A stretch of 64,000 nt of DNA from Filosporella fistucella (lineage: Eukaryota > Ascomycota > Leotiomycetes > Helotiales), in assembly GCA_030077755.1 (NCBI GenBank), contig JAQJZZ010000001.1, forward strand, positions 744,001-808,000, read 5' to 3'. The notes beneath the pieces are model-generated. The model worked only from the letters and a program-made list of their open reading frames with translations, did no database searches and was not told the origin of the DNA. The position numbers and the translations under genes are program-made. Of the stretch, positions 57,683 through 64,000 are shown piece after piece (position 1 is the first letter of the stretch; each line of letters starts with the position of its first letter).

Positions 57683-57776
57683 GTGGGGTGAGGCGGTTAG
57701 TGTTCCGAAGGGAAGGAAATATTCTGCTTACCATAGTGCTGGCTCCCAGAAAATGGGGGAAGGTAATTTATATAGA
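57683..57776 (+). promoter_or_regulatory. AA9 promoter elements (CreA motif and TATA box)
   Basis: GTGGGG (57683-57688) fits the CreA SYGGRG consensus; another, GCGGGG, is at 57288-57293. TTATATAGA at 57768-57776 is a TATA box about 120 bp before the start codon. Carbon-catabolite control is inference. Confidence 0.45.
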
Positions 57777-57895
57777 GTGCCTGCAATCGTCTGATCTATT
57801 CCTTTCTCTGGTTGTTGTCTGTACTGAGTATATTGAGTCAATTTGAGGCTATTTTCACTCTTTGTTCATCCTTTACCTCATTCTCAATAGGCAAT

Positions 57896-59193
57896 ATGAA
57901 ATTCCAAACCACTCTGTCGGTTGCGGGCGTGTTGGCTGTTGCAAATGCACACACTATCTTTATGCAGCTGACTTCTGCTGGAACTGAATATCGTGAGCTC
58001 GTCATCTCGAAGTCATTTGGAATAGAAACTGACAAAAATAGCTGTCAGCTATGCAATCCGTACTCCAACATACGACGGCCCCATCAACGACGTAACCACC
58101 AACGATATCGTCTGCAATGGTGGCCCAAATCCAACAACTCCTTCGTCGAATGTCATCACCGTCCAAGCTGGATCTACAGTCAAGGCGAAATGGAGACATA
58201 CCTTGACCAGCACAGCCGCGAACGATGCCACATATGTGATTGATCCCAGTCACAAGGGCCCAGTGATGGCATACATGAAGAAGGTCACGAACGCTACTAC
58301 CGATTCTGGAATCGGAGGTGGGTGGTTCAAGATCGCTCATGCCGGTTTGAACGTTGCAGGTAAGCTTCCACACGCTCAAGACTATTTGCGAAGAGATCAT
58401 GTTGAGCTAACACACTTATAGCACAAACATGGGCTGTCAACGATATGGTGAGATTATAACCATGATGTTCAAACTGTTCATGCTAAGACTTCTTAGATCG
58501 CTGCCGATGGTTATCAAAGCATCACTATTCCATCTTGCATTGAGAATGGACAGTATCTGCTGCGAGCTGAATTGATCGCTCTTCACTCCGCTGGAAGCAG
58601 TCTTGGTGCTCAATTTTACGTACGTCGACGGCCTGGAAACTCAAAGAACAATGACTGACCAATTCAGATGGAATGTGCTCAAATCAACGTCGTAGGAGGC
58701 ACTGCCTCGTCCACCCCCGCAACTGTTTCGTTCCCAGGCGCATACGGAGTAAGTTCACTATATCACCTCTGTTTCCATAGCTAATTTCATCACAGCAATC
58801 TGACCCAGGAATCCTGATCAACATCTATCAAACTCTCACCACATATGTCATCCCAGGCCCAACTCCATTCACATGTGGAGCTGCCCAGGCTACTTCAACA
58901 GCCAAGGCAAGCACCGCCACCACACTCGTGACAAGCACAAAGCCAGCAACCACTTCAAGCAGCACAAAGGCATCGACCACCTCGAGCACCAAGACTTCCA
59001 CAACTTCATCAAGCACCGCTGCTGCCACTGGAGCCGCACTCTACGGACAATGTGGCGGTATCTCATGGACCGGGCCAACGACTTGTGCGGTCGGTACTTG
59101 CACTGTGAACAATGCCTATTTCAGTAAGTCCAAACACATTACAGGGAAGGAAGACATGGATCTAACTATGTAATAGGTCAATGCTTATTGTAG
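57896..59193 (+). CDS. AA9 lytic polysaccharide monooxygenase with CBM1
   Basis: Secreted copper enzyme cleaving crystalline cellulose oxidatively. Exons 57896-57992, 58042-58359, 58422-58447, 58497-58619, 58668-58748, 58796-59123 and 59177-59193 give 329 residues. The signal peptide [18 protein letters not shown] is followed directly by His19, the copper-brace His1 (HTIF). The second copper histidine is His103 in [14 protein letters not shown]. The axial Gln/Tyr motif [11 protein letters not shown] spans the 58620-58667 intron. A Thr/Ser-rich linker with repeated [13 protein letters not shown] units leads to a CBM1 ([16 protein letters not shown]...FSQCLL), the last five residues lying in a 17 bp terminal exon. 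It works synergistically with endoglucanases such as the GH5 enzyme at 2015-3567. Confidence 0.95.
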
Positions 59194-59975
59194 ATGGAAC
59201 GCGACAAGAAGTGACGATGACCATAGTTGCGAAAGGATAGACCACACCACGTTGACAAAATGACGAAATATTTCGGGTAGAAGGGCTAAGCGGAGAATGA
59301 CTGACCCGTCCAGAAATTTGTATATACTTTCTTCTTCTTTGGTGAGCAGATATTATGAATGCCAGACCTTGTACATATCAACAACATGTCGGATACTTGT
59401 GTGTTTATCCCTCACCTCACTACAGTCCTCGATCTGAACCGTGAGCAATTGAAGGGAACATCAACAATTCCATGGACAATAAATACACGTGTAGCCTTGC
59501 ACGCGGAATAAAGCTCTCGGATCGTGCCGCTGACGATTATTCGCATACGAGGATACGGGGAGAACGATCTCAAGTTCAAGTCCAGTAATGATAGCTCATT
59601 GCAAGACACGTGCATCGGGAATTCGAAAACCCTTTTTGTACCTAACTCTACCTTCCTCATTTATCGTCACACAATTGCAAGCGCGAAGACTGCTACGAAT
59701 AGCAACAGTGAGGAACAATTCTAGAAGGAACACATCCCAGCATGTGCTATAATGCCAAGTTCCCATTCGCTCTGATGTTTCGAAAACAATAAGCGTATAG
59801 TGATTCGGCAGCGCCGTTGGTGGGTATCCCGGCACTTGCAGCGCTACTGTCGCAGCTTAGCCTGGGAGATCATTGACAATCCTTCGAAATAAAAGCTTGC
59901 TCATGTCCTGCAAGTGAAATGAAACACAATCTGCTGGGAACAATTCAAGAGGAACTGATCTCGATAATCTGAATA
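59194..59975 (+). other. Intergenic upstream of the secreted phosphatase
   Basis: 782 bp containing the AA9 3' UTR and the promoter of the next gene. No conserved frame or repeat seen. Confidence 0.45.
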
Positions 59976-60590
59976 ATGCAGGTCACCAATATTTTGGTCC
60001 CTTTGCTTGCTGTGACAGTCTCCGCACAGACCGTCTATCTCATTCGCCATGGCGAAAAGCCTGCAGATGGTGGCAATGGCCTCACTATTCAGGGACAACA
60101 GCGTGCGCAGTGCTTGAGGACGGTATTTGGTGCTTCTTCGGGATACAATATTGGTTATATACTAGCTCAGCAACCGAAGTCGAGTAAGTGGCACGGCAAT
60201 ATGCAATCAATTGTACTGACATACTAGATGGAAAACGTACACGTCCATTGATGACAGTGCAGCCACTGGCTACAGATCTTGGTCTTACTGTCGACACATC
60301 TTGTGATCGAGACGATGCTGCATGCGTTGTAAACCTCGTCAATGGATATACAGGTAGTGGGAACGTGTTAATCTGCTGGGAGCATGACAATCTGTCGGTC
60401 ATTGCCGAAGCATTGGGTGACAAGACTCCGCCAACCTATCCGGATGAATCGTAAGTGCAGTTGATAAAGAGGAGATTATAATGGCACACTGACCACGAAA
60501 AGTTTCAATCTGATCTGGACTGATCCGGTTCCATATAGCGCCATAACAGCAACTACCTCGGAAAATTGCCCAGGTTTGGATAGTAGTTGA
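59976..60590 (+). CDS. Secreted histidine phosphatase (phosphoglycerate mutase-like)
   Basis: Exons 59976-60183, 60228-60450 and 60503-60590 give 172 residues. Signal peptide MQVTNILVPLLAVTVSA, then the phosphohistidine motif VYLIRHGEK almost at the mature N-terminus. The second catalytic histidine is in VLICWEHDN. It is a paralogue of the gene at 19147-19982 (shared layout RHGEK, RPLMTVQPLATDLG, GSGNVL, FNLIWTDP) but adds the signal peptide and stops just after ENCPGLDSS. At 172 residues it is much smaller than phytases or acid phosphatases of this superfamily. Substrate unknown. Confidence 0.85.
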
Positions 60591-60836
60591 ATGAAAATAG
60601 AATGCATGCTTAGACAGTTACCTAATATATGAACGTGAATTGGACAATTCTGAAGAGGCATTTGTGACAGTGAAACTTTGCCAATCACTGTCGATGTGGC
60701 TTCACATCTCCATATATTGGACGATGGGACCATCAAACGAGCATCACGCAACTTTGGAACGCCATGGATACAAAACCAGAGAGTAGTGACAGTGCAAACC
60801 CCAGAATTTGTCCTTATCTATAAGAATCTGAAGACA

Positions 60837-61915
60837 ATGGAAAATGAACACAAGCGGAAAGCTGGATTCCCCGAGCTCGCGTTCTTACTACAACAAGGTC
60901 CCGAAACATCTATTTATCGAAGATTTGATGAACTTGCCGCGCGGAATCTTGTATACTTGGAGGCGGAGCTTCAGCTGCTCTCACAAGAGCTCTATTCCAC
61001 AGAGGCAGCCACCGATAGAACCGAGCCCTATGTCATAGAAACGAAGACACATGAAATGGTATTTGGACCAAATGTAGGGTGGAGAGGACTAGAGGATACG
61101 TCACGATCCTGGGAGGCTATTCTGTTGCAATCGCAACGAGTTGCAAGCGACCAACACGAACGTTCAGTTGTTCAAGATATGGAAATCGAAAGCGTTAGGA
61201 CCCCTGGGCACAACACCAACAAACTTGAGCTGATTTTGAGAATTAGGACAGTCCTCAGGGAATATGGTACTACCCATTCCAGGCTACTCCATGTCATACG
61301 AAGACTGACAGAACAGTAGAGGAGGCGATAATCCGTCGAAACCAAATCCTACAAACACGAGATCCTGACAGTGTAGTTTTCCACAAATTCTACTCGTGGT
61401 TTAATGGGAAAGAACCACTTGAGGGCTCTGGGCGTGATCTTCTCGAGAGGGGGAATGACTTTTTGAGTTTGGGAAGCGGTAGCAATTTCAATCTACTTAC
61501 GCGTATGGTGTGCGTTTTGGTCGACAGCTTGACCAAAAGAGCTGTGCTTCTGAGGAGGTTTATGCTATCCGATATCGACGCCAACCCCGAGCGCTGGGAC
61601 TATCTGTATAAGCCTATTTTTTGGAAGCAACTGGTACAATCCTATGTGGGAGTTGCGGCTGCATTGCAGTTATTTTTCCCAGTCATCACTATGGTGTACG
61701 TATCGCGTGTGGTCGTTCGACTCTCATTGGTCATATTATGGACAATTATGTTCGCATTCATGGCTGCCTCTGTCACTACAGCATCCGGAGAACAAATATT
61801 GAGCGGCTCAATTGCGTACGTGGAGCAATGACATGATCGTATCCGTGTTAACACATTTAGGTATGCTGGCTTTCTAGCCATTTTTGTCAAAGGCAACTTG
61901 ACAAGCACCGATTAG
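60837..61915 (+). CDS. DUF6594-type membrane protein
   Basis: Exons 60837-61266, 61320-61815 and 61861-61915 give 326 residues. The start at MENEHKRKAGFPELAFLL fits the family, whose members begin with a short tail and a GYPELA-like motif, then RRFDELAARNLVYLEAEL. The middle is helical with a possible coiled coil. Three C-terminal hydrophobic segments (YVGVAAALQLFFPVITMVYV, LSLVILWTIMFAFMA and the exon-spanning SIAYAGFLAIFV) are the typical DUF6594 membrane module. The final 55 bp exon restores the last helix. Function unknown; no enzymatic residues evident. Confidence 0.82.
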
Positions 61916-62852
61916 GAAGATGTACGTATGCGGAGAGAGGGAGGACAAGCAGTATTGAAACAGTTTGGAGGGGCGGGGACGATCTTGGGCGGGTCTTTTG
62001 ACATGTCTGGATGTATCGAGTCGGGAGGAAAAATCGAGCGTAGGTCGGTGTAGCTTATTGATCGTGGTTTCTAGCATCTGCCAGAGTATATGCAGAGCAA
62101 TCTGGAGGACCTTGAAGGCATTCGACTTGGTTGTTCAGCGAAAATAAAGGTGTAGCTTTTGAAAGTGGAACAGGGGTGATGAAATGAACTTGGTTGCGTT
62201 CTTGGTCTCCACGAATTGCCGTAATGCTATGTTCTATGGCGCCTGCCAGCAGCAGTCATCCACTCATATCACACAACGTGCTTTTGAATGTTGAACTTGA
62301 TCATTCATCTCTCTATTGCATTGGGCTGACAGGATATGCTGTGATGATTTCAGCCCGCGCTGCGGAGGAAGTCTTGTTGCACGTCACAAAAGCTTGATAC
62401 CCCGCAATGGCGCTCGCTCAAAACGTAACGTCAACGATTCCACAGGCTACATTGGACGCCATGTTCCGGTTTTCATTGTGAATCATATCTGAAAGCTTCA
62501 TTACACCTCTTGCATGTCGGCCGCTGGGAAGTCCCGCCGGAAGGCATATTATTTGCTTCGTGGAATGTCTGCGGAAGTGGAAAGCTGCCACTGTTCAGTT
62601 CTGAGAGACTGCTTGAATATCCACTTGCAAATTGGAGGGCCAGGTTCATATAACAAAGTCTATCATGGAAGTGACCATCACCAATGGACGACAGCTGGAT
62701 CTTGGATGTGTAAATTTTGCAAGTGAACCTTTATAGATGGACAACGTTTCCAAAGATCTACACCTGTGTTGCAGATTTGGGACTCGACGATCCTCCTGCT
62801 GCTTTGATCAATCGTTAAGAGAAGTATATTAGCTACCAACACTAAATTCACT
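61916..62852. other. Intergenic
   Basis: 937 bp downstream of the DUF6594 gene. Frames at 62194-62397 and 62514-62726 show no signal peptide, motif or splice logic. Nothing else seen. Confidence 0.45.
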
Positions 62853-63141
62853 ATGGAAGTCTTCTATTTACTCCTCGGCTTCCTCCTTGCTTCTCTCACG
62901 GCAAGTGCCAATGATCATCCAGCACAAAATCAATGTGCCAGGCTTCGTCATGGTTGTCTGTGACACGAAGATAAAGTCTACAATCTCAGCATCTAGCCTC
63001 GTCTGTTTGAATACCGAGGCCGCTATTTGGTTCAACGATACGAGAGTCTGTATCGCTACGGAGAAGTTCGCAAGTAACAATGAAGGAAGTATGGTTATAG
63101 GCTTCCCATGTATTGAGGCTCATGCAACACGAGCAGCATAA
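62853..63141 (+). CDS. Possible small secreted Cys-containing protein
   Basis: The ATG at 62853 begins a strong signal peptide (MEVFYLLLGFLLASLTASA). Directly read it stops after 36 residues, so an intron is needed. One solution removes 37 bp with a GTGCCA donor and a CCAG acceptor just before GCTTCGTC. It gives a mature chain of about 66 residues with four cysteines (VVC, LVC, RVC, FPC). A second uses a GTGACA donor and keeps five cysteines. Both introns are short and have weak donors, so the model is tentative. No relative recognised; it could be an effector-like protein or chance. Confidence 0.3.
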
Positions 63142-63259
63142 TTAATTCTCGACCGACATTAGTTCCTATCTCGTTGTCTCATCATAATCATGAAACAGTA
63201 TTATTATTACATCACGTGCTTCTCATTATCATGCTCCATCCAAATATCGCGTGGATCAG

Positions 63260-64000
63260 TCAAGGCAGCACCTCATAAATATCTCCAATACTCCTCGGTG
63301 GCTCCAAATAGTCCTCAGGCACAATCTCCGGTGCCTGTCTTTCCTCTGCCCATTTCCTCACAGCCTCAAAATTCCTACACGTATGCTTGGTGTTGAAATC
63401 CGGGTATGCAGTCGGTTGGTTCTTGTTCCACCACACCTGGCCTAAAACCCCGATATCGACTGTGCACATAAGTTGCTGGCGGATAATATCGAGACAGTGT
63501 GCTATGAGAAGTCAGTTCTTTTCCCATGCAAGAAAAATACATCTCCATTCCAACAAAGATTTAAAACTCAAGATCCCCCAAGAAAATGGGAATACTCACT
63601 AACATGCCACCTCAAAACCTCCTCCTCATTAACAAAAGCCCCCTTCCCCATCTCCTTGTAATACCCATAATTGAACCACAATCCCTGCCTCAGCAAATTC
63701 AAGCAATGCAAGTGATGCAGTCCCTCCACATTCGCTGGGTATCCTCCCCCATATTTCTCTCGTACTTTTACTTGCGAAGGCTTTAATCCAGATGCTGCTG
63801 CTAGTTCTGAAGGAACGATTAGAGCACGGTAGTCTACGCCTAGGGATTGCCAGGCTTCGTCGACGGAGGGAGAGGCTGGGAGACGGAAAATGTTGGAATG
63901 CATTAGGGAGCCATTGAAGAGATGGGAGGTGTATGTTATGGGCGTGGTGGAGAGGACGGGTGCTAATTGAGGGTTAACATTTTGTAGAGCGGAAGGGGGG
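63260..64000 (-). CDS. UstYa-like (DUF3328) oxidase, 5' end outside window
   Basis: C-terminal part of a UstYa family protein; members are membrane-anchored enzymes that oxidise or cyclise fungal ribosomal peptide and related secondary metabolites. Exons 64000-63600 (open to the window edge) and 63501-63260 are joined over a 98 bp intron. Both HxxHC motifs are present: HHLHCLNLLRQ in the first exon and HVTHCLDIIRQQL, which is created by the splice. Further family blocks are EAWQSLGVDY, KYGGGYPANVEGL and CTVDIGV...WW. The C-terminal region ends PPRSIGDIYEVLP. The N-terminal membrane anchor must lie beyond the edge. Whether it belongs to a metabolite cluster cannot be judged from this window. 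Confidence 0.88.

Larger units (their letters stand above)
55386..57895. other. 2.5 kb intergenic region
   Basis: No supported gene between the zinc-finger start and the AA9 start. It holds the inverted-repeat element at 55604-56142 and, near its right end, the AA9 promoter. The frames at 57061-57303 and 57388-57846 lack family resemblance. Confidence 0.5.

Noticed and set aside
57061..57846. Plus-strand frames before the AA9 gene
   Set aside because: They end inside the AA9 promoter and 5' UTR, lack conserved features and have no splice partners.
1..64000. CRISPR arrays, ribosomal RNA genes and prophage-type features
   Set aside because: None seen, and none expected in a fungal chromosome apart from rRNA, which would be obvious by conservation.

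Overview
This is a gene-rich stretch of a filamentous ascomycete genome (Pezizomycotina). The evidence is genes split by many 40-70 bp introns with GT..AG ends and CTRAY-type branch points, CBM1-tailed secreted cellulolytic enzymes, fungal NACHT proteins, and 2EXR, DUF6594, DUF6601 and UstYa-type families. The mix of plant cell-wall enzymes and these families fits Leotiomycetes (Helotiales-like) best, but the class is inference. Exon coordinates were worked out by eye from splice signals, reading phase and recalled family members; every spliced model listed closes to a whole number of codons.

Layout. 1-3.6 kb: 3' part of a sugar transporter and a GH5 endoglucanase with CBM1. 4-14 kb: a DUF6601 membrane protein, a 1,912-residue NLR-type protein (hydrolase-like N-terminus, NACHT, degenerate propeller-like C-terminus) and a TmpA-like membrane oxidoreductase convergent to it. 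14-17.7 kb: gene-free, with short repeats. 17.7-26.4 kb: five genes all on the minus strand: a CE16-type acetylesterase, an intracellular histidine phosphatase, a LigM-like tetrahydrofolate-dependent O-demethylase, an EthD/enol-lactonase fusion and a 3-carboxy-cis,cis-muconate cyclase. The last three form a plausible small cluster for methoxylated (lignin-derived) aromatics feeding the protocatechuate/beta-ketoadipate route. 27.9-29.5 kb: a seven-helix receptor-like membrane protein. 30.7-41.7 kb: two divergently transcribed GIMAP/AIG1-like GTPases (one with a zinc ribbon, one with a C-terminal membrane bundle) beside a second, 2,113-residue NACHT protein with a helical-repeat C-terminus. 43-50 kb: a GH28 rhamnogalacturonan hydrolase, an anion:cation symporter and a sulfamidase-like sulfatase. 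51-55.4 kb: a broken 2EXR gene, a cyanide hydratase/nitrilase and a C2H2 zinc-finger protein. 55.4-57.9 kb: non-coding, with an inverted-repeat element. 57.9-64 kb: an AA9 LPMO with CBM1, a secreted histidine phosphatase, a DUF6594 membrane protein, a possible small secreted protein and the 3' part of a UstYa-like gene.

Two themes stand out. One is plant biomass use: cellulose, pectin and acetyl-ester attack plus aromatic catabolism, with a GGCTAA inverted repeat and CreA-type motifs upstream of the cellulase. The other is an immunity/incompatibility-like set: two NACHT proteins and two GIMAP-like GTPases within 36 kb.
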